Shown here: piece after piece, positions 49,201 to 62,122 of the stretch | Layout: each line of letters begins with the position of its first letter | Numbering within the stretch: the first letter of the stretch is position 1 | Assembly (NCBI GenBank): GCA_028015205.1 | Contig: CM051521.1 | Span: 105,376,513 to 105,440,512 of the forward strand | Origin: Mytilisepta virgata | Lineage: Eukaryota > Mollusca > Bivalvia > Mytilida > Mytilidae | Reading direction: 5' to 3' | Length of the DNA: 64,000 nucleotides | The notes under the pieces: model-generated | The model's input: only the letters and a program-made list of their open reading frames with translations | Databases searched by the model: none | Told to the model about the DNA's origin: nothing | Translations under genes and position numbers: made by a program

Positions 49201-52200
49201 TTGATTCTGTATCTTTCAATTTTTTTTCTTTTTCTCTAATGTTCTGATCCTCTTCTTCTCTCCTTCTTCGCTGTTCCTCTAACTTTTCCTTCGCCTCTGC
49301 CATGATTGTTTTATGATCTCTAGGCCTACGTAAAGGAGAGGATGACTGAACTGTGTTACTCGTCAATTTACCTTTACTTCTAGGTTCATGGTTCCCATTA
49401 ACTTGATAACTATGTGGTGAACTTTCTGTGTCCAGAATTCTTTCCGTTGAATCATAAGATGTTGAGCCGGATAAGGCCCTTAATTTGTCCTCTTCGTGCA
49501 ATCGTCCTGAGGCTTTATCAATGACAGTTTTGGCAAGAGATTTCTCAGATTCCCCAGCTATTCTGTTTAATTGTGGATCTGATCCAAAACCATTAGAAGT
49601 TGAAAACCATTCTGAAGTCTCATCTGCAGTATTTTTTCTATCTGACCTCTGAAATAAAGTTAATATTTATCAAGAATTAAAGTAAATGATAACCATGCTT
49701 ATACATATTTAAATTCTTCCAATGTTCAATCACGTGGGATGTTCTCTCATTGACAATTTCCCCATATCCTTAGAGTTTCATATCCATTTTACATCACAAT
49801 CTCCATGTGTAAATAATTATACTCAATTTTCCCTGTAGAAATTGTCTTGTTTGATAGTGTCTATTAAAATCTTGGCCAATTTTTGTGTAAAATACATATT
49901 TTTCCAAGTTTTCTTTCCATGTGTAAATAAGTATACTCAATTTTTCCGGTAGAAATTGTCTTGTTTGATAGTGTCTCTTAAATTCTTTGCCAATTTTTGG
50001 GTAAAATACATATTTTTCCAAGTTTTCTTTGACTTTTTTGCCAGCTTGGTTGGTTGGTCATCAAAGGTCCTAAAACTGACCGCTGTAAATAGGCTTGGCT
50101 CTATGTGACAGACGGGTTTCATGCAAGTTGACTGCTGCAGTTTGTGCGCTCTTATTTTACGGCATGAAATGTTTTTGACACAAGATGGCAGATAGACATA
50201 TATGACAAGTTGAAGACATCATTAAATATTTCCACTAACTAAATATTTTATTTTAAAATGTAAAAGTTCAATATTTCCCTTACCAAAGAACTGTCATCTA
50301 TTAAACTGTTACCATCAACCTTTAACATAAAACAAAGAGTATCAGTAAATATGGGTAACAAACATTAACACAGCTCTGAATAAAATTTATAAGAGCTATT
50401 ACTTTTTGTTACTGAAGACAAGTATACCTGCAGAAAGTAGACAATTTTGTGTTTGTGAATATTGAACAATTGAAGCATAATGTGTATTTCATTACATAAA
50501 AAACCTTTTGTAGATGTGTGGATTTTTGTGTCAAGAATTTATCCTCATGACATTTTTTCACATATTACATGTATATTTATATCATTTTGTCAACAGTGTT
50601 AAAATATTACGGATCTTCGTCAACAAATTTTGTTGTGCTATTCTATATACATTTAAACATAGTTTTAAAACTGACTTATAATCACTGAGTTGTTATCAAT
50701 TGTAAAGTTAATCATTTCAATTGTAACATACATATTACTTATTATCAATTTCTGTAGAACAGCAAACTCTATGATTAAAACCTGTTGAATTATCATAACT
50801 TACCTTTCTTTGTAGCAATGAGACATATATCATCAATGTATGTTCATCTACCGTTCCATCAATTATGTCTGAAGGACTGAAATATTCATTATTATAAAGT
50901 CAGAGTGCAACACTTTCAACCATAACAGATCAATCAGACCATAATATGTAAAACTAAACTAATATAAAACTTTGTTCAATCAAAACCTTTATGGATATTC
51001 ATATCACTGAAATTCTACAGAACAAAACATTTTCATGAAGTGACATAAACATTTAGTTGAAGCTTAGCAATAAGTCTGAGAAATCCAACTTTGTGTGACC
51101 AGTAACATAAACATTTAGTTGAAGACAGCAACAAGTCTGAGAAATCTAACTTTGTGTGACCAGTAACATAAACATTTAGTTGAAGACAGCAATAAGTCTG
51201 AGAAATCTAACTTTGTGTGACCAGTAACACAAACATTTTGTTGAAGACAGCAATAAGTCTGACCAATCGTTCATAATTTTACAATGAATGTTTATTTATT
51301 GATATCAATGATATTATTTTCACTGAGCAATAACCAACAGCAATTTCATACTTGTACATATAATATACATAACCTGCAATGGGCCTATTTACTATGCAAA
51401 TAAAGGATGTCAAATACACATGTATTCTTTTGATATTCTTGTAGTAACATAATATACTGTATTTTCTGGACTACATGTCTAATTGATATTTCTTCATAGA
51501 CTTATAATGGTAAAATGGTCATATTAAGTAAAAAAACCTCGAACTATAGGCAGGAAAATCTGGTAATCTCCTGGTATCCTAATCTTCACTTGCAATGAAA
51601 AATACAATTGTGTTCTGGCTCACAGTGCATACGATGTTCATGTCATGTTCTATCTAGATTATGCACTAAAACTATCCTTCTTAAAATAGTCAACAAATGT
51701 GCCATTTTCATGACTTTCATGACAAAGGTTAGCAACTTATTATTGCAGGATAAAAACAATATCTGTATATTGTCAGAAAATGTAGTTTATTTGTACTTGT
51801 GGCACAAATAAACTGTGTATTTTTCATCAATGTACATATATTGTGTATGTCATTTGAAACCATTTTTATGCTTTAGAGTTTATGCTTTATACTTATCATT
51901 AAACTTACTTTATAATACTGCTTTTAATAGAATACTGTCTTTCTATCGAATCTATGGCTATCTTCAATTGTTCAACTTTGTCCTGAAATTAAATATACAT
52001 GTATATGCATGTAAGTTTCACCATTTACTTTATATCTGATGGGATATAAAAAATTTAAAAAAAGATTAATTGTTATATGTACATGTAGTTAGTCTATAAA
52101 TTAGTAATTCAGACTTATAAAAATTATGTCCAATATATATGAGTTTCTACAGCAAAAACCATTGGAGGCATAAAACATACATGTCAAATCATGCATTAGA

Positions 52201-55200
52201 CATGTTGAAAGATAAACAAATATTGTGTTGATCTTAGTGTTAGGCATATACTTTTAGTTCATTGAAGCCACATATCAATGTCTAAGTTAAGGATGGATGG
52301 ATGAATTATTGTTTAACGTCCAGTGGCAACCAGGTGCATATCAGGACGAGAGCATGTTGATATGATAATGAATATGATCCCTGCTTTGTACTAGACCGAC
52401 ACGCTAAGTCGGATTTTTAATGTGCTAGCTCACGAGGTAACTGTCCGCAGGAAGACATATCACCTCACTCGGACACATTATACTGACTCCGAGCCGACCA
52501 GTCTTTGCTCTTACTCCTAGATGCCGCGTGCTTGGCGGAGAAGCAGCAAATACCAATTTTAATGTCTTTGGTTTGACCCGGTCGGGGATTGAACCCGCGA
52601 CCTTCCGCACTCGGGGCGAGCACGCTACCACGAGACCACCGAGGCGGTCTCTAAGTTAAGGAGAGCACAAGAAGCATTATTCATTTTTGTATAATATGCC
52701 AGTATATGCTACATGTTGATTAGGTCCTAATCTGTGTTAACCACTACATCATTTTTTCATCTTATTGTGTGTTCCCTTTAGTTTTGTTTGTCAGTAACTT
52801 TTTAAATTTTCTGGGTCGAGAGCACCAGATTCCTATTTTACTTATTGTGTATAAAAATTTCATGTTATAATTTGATACGGTATTAGATGTATGTATATGC
52901 TATGTTATTAAAATAACAATAAATAGTCATTAGTGTATATTCAAAAGAGTGTAAACAATTTAGTTAGATGTAAAAAAGCTTAATGACACTTACCTCTGTG
53001 GTTAAGGTAGATACATTGGCAAATTTTGTCAATAACTTGACAAACCAGTCACCAGTACATAAACTGAAACATAAATAGAAAGTATTTTATTACACAATGC
53101 TTTCAAATTACATATATCATTATCAATGATAATTTAAGTAATAGTTAAATTTTTTATCAAATTACAAACAAACAGTTTCTTACAAAAGTCCTCTTATGAC
53201 AGATGTAGATATCTTCACAAGTGTTTTACACTCTAGATAAGACTGAATTTCTCACACTAATGGAAAATATCCCACAATTTCATATTCGATGAATGTAAGA
53301 ACCTCTCATTTTTTTAAACAGTGTGGGAAAATTTTGCTGTCATTGACAGATTTCATCTGTGACTTGTTAAAGCCATTTATACTTTCAATAAAATCCAACC
53401 ACATGTATAATGTTATCAGAAAAAAATTGTCTGAATGGATGGACAGCCTCGTGTGACACTGTCTAAAAGAATGATTGACTGAATGGAGTGTTTGGCTACT
53501 TTGCCAACTAACTGAGGCTTGATTTCAGTTTTACCTGTTTCTGACTTGATGTCCAGGGTACTTAGTGAATGAGAATTTGTCAAAAGTTGGTTTGAGTTGA
53601 ACATAGCCAAAAGCCATCTGCCGATCATTATGACAAGTACTTTTTCAAATCCATAGAGAGAATATCAAATAGACAAAACTGAACCATCTCTGAATGTTTG
53701 TTTTGTAAATTTGAGGACTGGTACTATTAATGACTTTGGATAAAACTGTTTGTTTGTTTAGTTGGGGTTTTATGCCATTTTCAGCACATTTGGCCATTTT
53801 GCGGCAGCCAGTTTTTATTGGTCGAGGAAGCCGGAGTACCCGGAGAGAACCACCGACCTTCAGTATGAATAAAACTGAATCAGTCTAATACAAATATCAT
53901 TTGCTTTTCAAGTGCTTTAGTAAATTACTAATTTTTTTTTTTCGTAAAAATGACCAAATGACCAAAACATACCTACCACTAGAAATACAAGATAAACGTG
54001 TGAATTATGTCTGGTGTAGGGATTATGTCAACTAATTAGGTGTGTAAATTACATTAAACCATCATCCCATATGTAAATAATAAATTGATCACAAATACAA
54101 ACATTAACAAGTAAATACCTGTATAATTCACCTTTTATTGTAATATTATTTTTCAATACTTTAAGCTCATTATCACATTTTTAAAAGAGATTTTACTTTT
54201 TTAGTGGAATAATTTTTTGTATATTCAACTGTCAAATATTTTTTTAGGTTTATTTAACAGGTAAAATACGATGTTTTCTGTATGTTGTCAAATTTGATAT
54301 AGGTCAGATTTTAATGGATAAGACGGAATATGTTGGGTAAAGTCTTGACAGAAAATAGACAGTTGCATGTGACATACATATTTTCAAGCAAATTTCCTCA
54401 GAAGCTGTGAAATTTACATTTTGGTTCAGTTTAATCTAACAGAACATGACACTTATTTCAGTCAAAAAATATATATTCAAATCAAATTTAATTTTGATGT
54501 GCGTATAAATATAATGGAAATATATTCAAAAAATTAGCAGAGCAAGTGCTGTTCTAAGCAAAATTGAATGAACATTATAAAATATTAACAATCTTTTAAA
54601 AAAAAATTCATTCGATTAAGAACATGTTTGTTCCTGAATGCATGTATGCTTTCAATGCAAAAAATCAAATGTACAAATATTTGTACAGGTTCTTTAAATA
54701 TACAATAAGGAAAGCAATATTTATCACTGTGTGTTGTATGACTTTTAACGACCATAATGTCAAATGTTTTTAAAAGGAATGTTTTAAATCCTCTTGGCAT
54801 TTAGGGCACTTCAAACGATAGTAATTTACTCAAATATAAATGTTTTAAATTGAAAAAATAAATAACTTTAAAGTGATAAGTGCAGTGAAGAAAAATATAA
54901 CTTTAATCATATGAGAGACCTATAAATTAAAGTGGATACCAATATCAGTCCCCAGGTATCGGGTACTAGATTATAAAGAATTCGCTGTTTACTGTGCAAT
55001 TTAATTATTTGTGAAAAGGAAAACACGTAATTTTTTATGAATGTACATTGTACAATTTGTTTTGAATAAAAAGCTCAAATCTAAACTGAATGCATGGCTA
55101 TTATTTGATGGTCCTATCCTTGGAAATAAGTTCAAATTGGTGAGCGGTGTGGAAAATTTAGTTATAAACATATACGTAAAAAGGAGCCAAATATATCAGA

Positions 55201-58200
55201 TTGGTAAATAAGTAACCTATAGTATACACACAAAAATTTAGCACTGGAGCAAAAACATGCTCCTTTTATATACTAATAAAACACTTTAAAATAAATCTTC
55301 AGGCAAAAAAAGATCAGCTTTATCAATTATAGATGAATTGTCTATAAAAATTAGAATAAATGAGTTGATAAAACAAAGTAAAGAGTGTGAACATTTCAAA
55401 TGTGTGTCTGTCAAACACATTCTCCTTGTATTTAAATATGACAATCCCTCTTGTTAATATACAGAAAAGGCCAAATTAGGTCTGACATACAAGCCCCTAT
55501 AGTCTCAAAGGCTCATCCTGCATAAGACATGTGATTTATAAATTTATATGCCTTCTACTTTTTTTTTGAAGTTAGCGCAATCCATGAATTATAACGGGGG
55601 ATTTATATATCAGTAAATGAGTAATTTAGAGCTTGGTAAAAACATGAACTATAATTAAATCAGTTTAATGCTTCAACCGAGACATACATAATTATACACT
55701 TTAAAATTACACCACAAAGTAAATTTATCAATTGCAGGTTTAAACGAAGATAAAAATGATATCGTCATTGAATACAAAATTATTCAATGACTATTTGTAG
55801 AGAATAAATTTATCAAAATTTAACCTGTGAGGTAACCTTGAAGAGCATAATTACAGGTGACATAAATTGCATGCATAAATTTAATATATTGAAAAATAAA
55901 AAGCATCCAATGAGATAAAACTTGTGCAACAGTAAGTAACTATCCATTAGAAACACTTGCCTATTTAATTATAACACATGAACTCAGAAAAAAGTGTAAC
56001 ATTTAAACTACTCAGGGTTTTAGGTTTACTAATTTGGCATAATCTGACATCTTATCTGGTTCCCTAATCAAATAAACCAGTCATTACTACTTTTCATTTG
56101 GGGAATGTGAAACTAACAGGAAAGTAATACAGAAGGTTACACTATGAAAATCAATGGACTTGCTTAAGATTTTAATTTTGTTATATTTTATTATGTTATC
56201 AGTCGGTTTCAACTGACTTTAACAATAATGTTTCTGAACATATTTTTTTTTCAGAATTTATCCACAGAATTTATATACAACTGTAAGCTTTGCAATGAAC
56301 CAGATTTTTTCAAGGAGAAGAATATGATCAAAAGGAATACAACTTTTGACATCAAACTATACATCGCTTCAAGTTAAACATATTCTATCAATAACTTCAC
56401 TTTTTATGATTTTTTTTGGTCGAAGAGACTTTGTATTCCTCTGGAGGTTCAGGAAACCTTTTGAAATTAACCTTCTGATTGTAAACACCATTCAATCAAT
56501 GTTAAGAAATTAAAAAAAATGTTGATTTCTACCTTCATTTTTTTTCTAACATTCTGAAAGTATATCTTTATTACACTTACTTGTATGTAAGAGTATTTCT
56601 AGAATCAAAATCTGTATTTAGTTGTCGTTGACACCATTCCAATAACAATTTCTTTCCAATTCCAACGGATCTTTGGTGGGCATTTCTCCCTGTAAATACA
56701 CGAGTATAGATTATTTTAACATCAATCCTCGACTTAATGACAAATATATATCTATACTACAGCGGTAATCTGCCAATAAGTCGACAGTAAAGTCACCGAA
56801 ATAGCCTTAATTCACATGCACACCTTTGAAATGTAGAAATTGTCAACAATTGAAATTGAAATAAGATTATAGATTTTATTTTTTACTAATACATCAATAT
56901 ATATACTAAACATTTTATACCTGTGAAATTTGAACAGGATGAATCTCTGGAGTAAAGTGAATATGTTATGACATGTATGGTTCTCTCAAATGGAAAAATA
57001 ACAGGACAAAATTTAAAAACTTTTAAACTTTGTATAGAATTTGTTTACTGATCTGTCAAGATAGAATTGTTTGTTAGAACTAATTAATTTATTTATTTAC
57101 AATCATGTTATTGTCCATGTCTCAAAAATTTAAATTTAACCATTTAATTTGAGTAGAGAAATACAATTAAATATAGTCTTCCTATTGTAAACTTCAAATC
57201 CTAAATATCTCTATAGTGTTTTATGTCATATGTGAATTTTTGTGTCTATTTGATAAAAACCAAAAAATTCCAATCCTTAAGAAATGTATTCAGGATTTAA
57301 AAATGGTGAAAAAGAAAAGACTCATAATATAACTGATTAACATTTGGTTGCCTATTCATGAAAATTCATTGAACTAACTTAAATTTTTAATTCATCAAAA
57401 ATACATTCCTCTGGAAACATTCATACATATTAGTGAAAAATTATCCCAACAAAGTTCTATCAATCTATAAGGTCAGCTAGTGTCATCTCAATAGCTCAAC
57501 TAGATACTATAACACCCATGTTATATAGTAATCCATTAGTATTCTTCTTTTAGAAGAAATGTTACAGTAATATCTAATATAGGTACTGTGGTATAAATTT
57601 CTTGTAATTTTATGGACAAAATCAATGAATAACATAGAATTTACAATACTCGGAGATTTAATATAATATAATACCTTATATCTTAAATTATTCATTAAAT
57701 CTGACGTGTTATGTGCCGATCACATAACTTTTCCATGGTAAAATATTTCTCCCAACAAGACGTATATTAAATATTGTAGGATAGCTTCGAGATTAAAGTT
57801 AAAGACAAGCAACTGATTCATAAAATCAATATTTCAATATTGACCTTAGAGTTTTAAATCAAATTGCAATAAAATTTCAAGCATTACTTACAGATGACTA
57901 TCACCTGATACATAGGTATGATCTTTAGAAAGTAATAAAGTTATAACCCTTCAAACCAGTGTGATGGACATTATAATTACAACACTTAAATCTATGTAAA
58001 CAACTAGGGCTCCCTTGATCTCTGATTTTATTTGGACCATAAAGTTTCCTATACATTATCTAGCATATCTAAAGCTTCATTTTATGGGACTTGGGATCTA
58101 TCTATATAACAGTTTGGTTTTACATAAATTTTTACATACATAAAGTTTTCTTGACAATTGAGTGTAACAGGAAGCAGAAGCCATAAAAAGAAATATGAAT

Positions 58201-61200
58201 ATACTGAACTCTAACTATAAAACATTTATAAAATATATTTGAAGGTCTTCCAAAATACTATTGCTCAATAATCTTTTCACACAAAAAATTCAAATAACAC
58301 CATGTAGAGGACTGATATTATTCACAGGTACTCAGACAAAATGCTTATATTATATACTTCAGTAAGTGTAACTAAAACTCTGGTGATCTTTATAATCCTC
58401 TTTACAGTCTGTATCTGACGGATCTTTTCTTCTATCTTTTGTACAAAAGTGTGAACAGATTAGTAGTTAAACAATGTGGGTAACCACCCCTGCTAATATT
58501 GTAATAGGAAGATTTTATGATATAAATTGTTGGGTAATAATTTTTTCTATAGTAGGTCTGTTTTTGGAATTGTTATTGAACTATCATCTTTAATATATAA
58601 AAAGATCTGTCAAGCTGGTTAAAATTCTAAATGGTTTCACATAAATTTATGCAATATTACAAACAGATTTTTCTTTTAATATGAATTTATGCAAAAGTGA
58701 TATTGAGAAATAAAAATTTTAATAAAATATTTAGATTAATGTAAAGATATGAATTTCACATCCTTCTATACATGATTTGTTTTCAATCACATTATTCAAT
58801 CCATGAAACGACCAGTTGAAAAATCGTATAATTTTTTTATGTTAGGCGTCATACTTCAATTTTCTTAGGAGATGCTAGAATTTTGTACAATTATCCATGT
58901 TCATGGCTATAAATGAAATAAAATAGTTGTTTGGTGTAATATTCAACTGCATCCAGTTGATCTTAAATGTCTCAGGGTTACAGAGTTGAATTATGAAGAA
59001 ACACTAAGCTATTATCGTATGTACAATTTTGCCCATTTGTCTAGCATTCATGACAAAAATCTGGAATATGGGCAGATTGGATGGGTCTCGATACAAACAT
59101 ACTGATCATTTGTTTGCAACTCTGATTGAAAATATAATGAAAGATTCGAAATTCTACATTTAGTCTATCAAATATCTTTCTACAAAGGAGATAATTTTAA
59201 AAGAAGGTGGTAAAATTACTCTCTAAAAATTCAGTTTTTACTTTAGTTTATATTTTTCCACTGGGACAAAAGTTATTCTAATTACCTTTCATTTTCCTTT
59301 TAATATTCAATGAAAGCAAAAATAATCTTAAAATTCCATTATATTATTTTGAGTGTTTTCAGGATACTTTCTTAACTATTATATATAGAATATTACAAAA
59401 TATATATATTTCAGTGCCTTATATATTGCTGTTAACCATGTCCGGTTATGAATTTTGGATACCCGGTAATAATATTGCCCTTTTCACAACATCTCAACCT
59501 TCTTCAAGGTTTAAAGGAAATTTGCAGAATTATTTTTGTTACAAGTATACCTTTCCCCCTTAAATATCAGGTCAGGATTATTTCATAAAATAAAATTCTC
59601 TGTATGTACATATATAGACTCCATATACATACCATACTTTTATAAAGCTATTAAATGACTTTAAAAATCTGGAATAGTCTGTATGAACAATATACATAAT
59701 TGAATTAAATACTTGTACTACTTCAAAGCTCCTCAAACTATTGCATTATATAAGTTTATAAAGAATGCTATTCCATATACAAAGCACTAATTTGTAGTTT
59801 TCTTATTGCAAATAATGCCCCCAGCGTATACAATTACAAAATTCTAAGGAAATGTACCATTCCAATTATAATACAAGGAAGCAACAAGAACTGTTTGTAC
59901 CACTTCACCATTTTATCACTTTTGTTTTTTACCACTCGGCTACAACAGAAACTTATCAATGGACAATATACCTTCATTGCTAGCAAATGTAAAATTTATT
60001 TACATAAGCAATGATAAGCTTTAGAAGCAGAAAGAAATGCAAGTTTCTGCCATGTTTTCCATCCTGTTATAATTTGGTAGAATTGTATATTTGTAGACAA
60101 ACTGTGGACATTGTCGAGTTATGTTTTCGTTATAATGATCATATCAACAGTGGAAAAAACATAAATAATAAGATGGATATTGTGCTTATACTGCAATGTC
60201 ATATATGTTAAAATTTGACAATTTACACCAGCTAACTGACAGATTACCGACCCACCCAGTACCTTACCAGGATAACAGGATTTTTAAAGTTGGAAAATCC
60301 AGTTAACAGGCCATTTTTCATTAGGTCAATGTATTTTTGGGGTTTGTTCTTTGTTGCAGTAGTCAATGTGAAATGCAGTATATTAAATATCATTTTAATA
60401 TTGCTTGCACTATGCTTGAAGATTAAGCAAATATACTCAATAATTCTGCAATATTGTGAGATTTTTCCAGAATCACATCAACTGCATAAAGTACATTTAA
60501 AAGCTGAAAAAATTTTGTAAGGTACTGAAAGTATATATCAATAGAGCATGTTGTACTTATACAAGTACACACAAGTATACTTTAATTTGTTTTCTTGTCC
60601 AAATGTGGGAAAAAATTCATGGAAGGAAAATATGAAAGTGTTACTTGACTAAATATATACTGGTACTTCCATTTATCAGACTGAAGCAGGACGTGAACAA
60701 AAATCCTAAAAATTATACTTTCCACAGTACAATTCCTAAGTCTAAATCAAAACTAGTATGAAATTATAATTAATTTTCAAATAAAGAATATCTTCCGAAA
60801 ACATCATCGCTGAAGTACATATACACATGAACGTGGATGTCAAAAAACCAGATTCAACACTCAGACAATAATAAAAAAAAAAAGGTTCAGTATTTCCTGA
60901 AATCTTAGGAATGAAAATAACAGATGCTGTAAATAAATGGGATAATATAAAACAAAACAAATTACTGAAGTGCAATAATGGGAGATAACTCAGTGATATT
61001 ATACAAAGGATATACATAAACTATTTCCGGGCAAAACGCCATAACTTACTTGTATTAAAATCATCACAATAAGCATCTATAATAATAAACATCATATAAG
61101 TTCAAGACTGTTAAGCTAATGCTTTTAAATTTAGTCTTTGGGCAAGAGGTTATTTTAAATGAAAAAGGATGAATATTTCAATATACAGTAAAATTCATTG

Positions 61201-62122
61201 TAAACTGATAATAAATACAGTTGTACATTTTGGAAGTGTAGAAATTTCTAACATAATATAGATAAAGATTTAACAATGGATACCTCTTATATTAATATTA
61301 TGTCTTTAATCAACATATCATTTGTGTCAGTTAAATGGTTGATTGTGGTAAAACCCTGACCAGCATGTATAATGTATATCATACTTTGATCTTAGTTCAT
61401 GTATAGCACAAACAACTGTAACTTACATGTACTTTACAAAACATTTTCCCAATAACAAAAAATAATCAAAATTTCTAAGATACAAAGATGTACTGATAGA
61501 ACAATATATATTTTGACAGGTTTAATTAAAGGTAAATATATGATGCTGCCAGGGTGACAGAAAACCAGATTTTCCTTCATCACATTTTGAAGACACCAAT
61601 TAACCTTCCCACCCATCTCGTAGAACCAGATTTGTTTTCACTGGAAATGTGTCATATTGCTTTTTATATTATTTTACAGTAAATGTGTTAGTTTCTTCTG
61701 TACATTAACAGCACATCTTTTTTTTAATTAGTTATTAACACATTATATCACAAATGAAATCATTTGAAAAGTAAAAATGCTGGGGAACACAGTTTTTACA
61801 AATTGCATTAATCAGGATTTACTGGAAATATTTCAGATCAAGACAAAAAAGCTTTACAACAACATAACATGGCTCAGTAAGGAACTATGCATACCATCTC
61901 TAACTATCTAGATAAAAACTAAGATACAATTTACACACCAAAAAAACCTACATTAAATAATAAAAACTGAAAACGCTATACAGGATTGGTTAATATACAA
62001 ATTACTGACTAAAATAAATTTCTAATACAACGTAAACTACTTACTTATCGTATGTATCCCATAATTCAGTATAATTAACCATAAAACATCCAGCATAGAT
62101 TTAATATCACCATCAAGTATAT
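43101..62122 (-). CDS. CH-domain actin-binding coiled-coil protein (5' partial)
   Basis: Ten exons assembled on the - strand, ~1556 codons, all phases consistent. The first visible exon gives the end of a CH1 domain (ILDGDIKSMLDVLWLIILNY, as in filamin/actinin-type CH1). A short linker follows, then CH2 with KKLLLEWCQRQL and VDEHTLMIYVSLL. Next come Ser/Arg/Pro repeats (SPRSPRSPRHRS), a heptad-rich coiled coil of ~150 residues crossing an exon junction, more SP/SR sequence, an acidic Asp run and a C-terminus LTEEEKRYADLLVDKY...FKTIYS. Two CH domains in tandem normally bind F-actin; the Ser/Pro sites suggest phosphorylation. So it is probably cytoskeletal. I cannot name an orthologue. The rest of CH1 is missing, most likely beyond 64000. 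Confidence 0.8.
44773..46409 (-). CDS. CH-gene exon: end of coiled coil, SR/SP-rich region, acidic run
   Basis: Opens ELERAQKYAIKAQNTIGDL, continuing the coiled coil from the previous exon. Contains many SRSxS and SPxR sites and DDDDDDDD near the middle. Ends 'ccatt|gtaagt'. The in-frame TAA overlaps the donor, so an unspliced transcript would stop after HTPL. Confidence 0.8.
47183..49648 (-). CDS. CH-gene large exon: SP/SR-rich region and coiled coil
   Basis: 2466 bp, open throughout, phase 0 at both ends. Acceptor 'tatttcag|aggtca', donor 'agagag|gtaagt'. Has a basic/acidic helix (EAKEKLEEQRRRREEEDQ), a hydrophobic patch GRGVPIVVMPGENPEMMFLL, then SPRSPRSPRHRS-type repeats, then the coiled coil. 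The TTG at 49501 is internal, not a start. Confidence 0.85.
49803..50030 (+). repeat. Two 114-bp tandem copies
   Basis: 'ccatgtgtaaataattatactcaatttt...ttttccaagttttcttt' is repeated once with a few changes. In an intron of the CH gene. Confidence 0.85.
50284..50319 (-). CDS. CH-gene 36-nt exon
   Basis: Phase 0 at both ends, codes VDGNSLIDDSSL. Acceptor 'tatgttaaag|gttgat', donor 'tctttg|gtaagg'. Could be skipped without changing frame. Confidence 0.7.
50804..50876 (-). CDS. CH-gene exon: end of CH2
   Basis: Codes SDIIDGTVDEHTLMIYVSLL and a basic end. Motif DEHTLMIYVS matches the last helix of filamin-type CH2. Acceptor 'atatttcag', donor 'gaaag|gtaag'. Confidence 0.85.
51042..51265 (+). 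repeat. 61-bp tandem repeat, ~3.7 copies
   Basis: Units start 'taacataaacatttagttgaag' at about 51042, 51103, 51164 and 51225, with few differences. They lie in an intron of the CH gene. Confidence 0.9.
51909..51982 (-). CDS. CH-gene exon: CH2 middle
   Basis: Codes DKVEQLKIAIDSIERQYSI and ends in phase 2. Acceptor 'atttcag|gac', donor 'ataaa|gtaag'. Confidence 0.8.
52294..52649 (-). mobile_element. tRNA-derived SINE, second family
   Basis: On the - strand the head reads 'gcctcggtggtctcgtggtagcgtgctcgcc' with an A-box-like 'tggtagcgtgctc' and a B box 'ggttcaatccccgacc'. The left end carries 'gttaaacaataattcatcc'. Flanked by the duplication 'tctaagttaagga' at 52281-52293 and 52650-52662. The body is unlike the other SINEs here. 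In an intron of the CH gene. Confidence 0.8.
52994..53063 (-). CDS. CH-gene exon: CH2 (TGDWFVKLL)
   Basis: Phase 1 in, 0 out. Codes LCTGDWFVKLLTKFANVSTL. Acceptor 'tatgtttcag', donor 'cacagag|gtaag'. Confidence 0.8.
53749..53868 (-). mobile_element. 5'-truncated SINE (META-like tail)
   Basis: Only the tail part of the family at 20454 is present (the 'ggttctctccgggtactccgg' block to the 'aaacaaac' end). It is still flanked by 'ataaaactg' at 53740-53748 and 53869-53877, so it was truncated on insertion. Confidence 0.8.
53878..56580. other. Intron of the CH gene
   Basis: Very AT-rich; no exon, repeat array or RNA gene recognised. Confidence 0.5.
56581..56689 (-). CDS. CH-gene exon: start of CH2
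   Basis: Codes RNAHQRSVGIGKKLLLEWCQ and on to LTY. LLEWCQ is the typical first helix of a CH domain. Donor 'catacaa|gtaag', acceptor 'tttacag|gg'. Confidence 0.8.
56690..61049. other. Intron of the CH gene
   Basis: 4.4 kb of AT-rich sequence with no other feature that I can support. Confidence 0.5.
61050..61076 (-). CDS. CH-gene 27-nt micro-exon (linker)
   Basis: Codes AYCDDFNT between CH1 and CH2. Flanked by 'attatag|atgc' and 'atacaa|gtaag'. The phases (1 in, 1 out) fit both neighbours, and the length is a multiple of three, so skipping would keep the frame. Confidence 0.6.
62045..62122 (-). CDS. CH-gene first visible exon: end of CH1
   Basis: Acceptor 'tacttcag|atatac', donor 'cgataa|gtaag'. 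Codes LDGDIKSMLDVLWLIILNYG, the last helix of a CH1 domain. It begins with two bases of a split codon, so at least one more upstream exon exists. Confidence 0.8.

Noticed and set aside
51042..51265. CRISPR-like repeat array
   Set aside because: Direct 61-bp repeats without spacers in a eukaryotic intron; a plain tandem repeat.
52425..52631. 68-residue open frame on the - strand
   Set aside because: Lies wholly within a SINE.
53416..53628. 70-residue open frame on the - strand inside a CH-gene intron
   Set aside because: No phase-compatible splice sites and no recognised motif.
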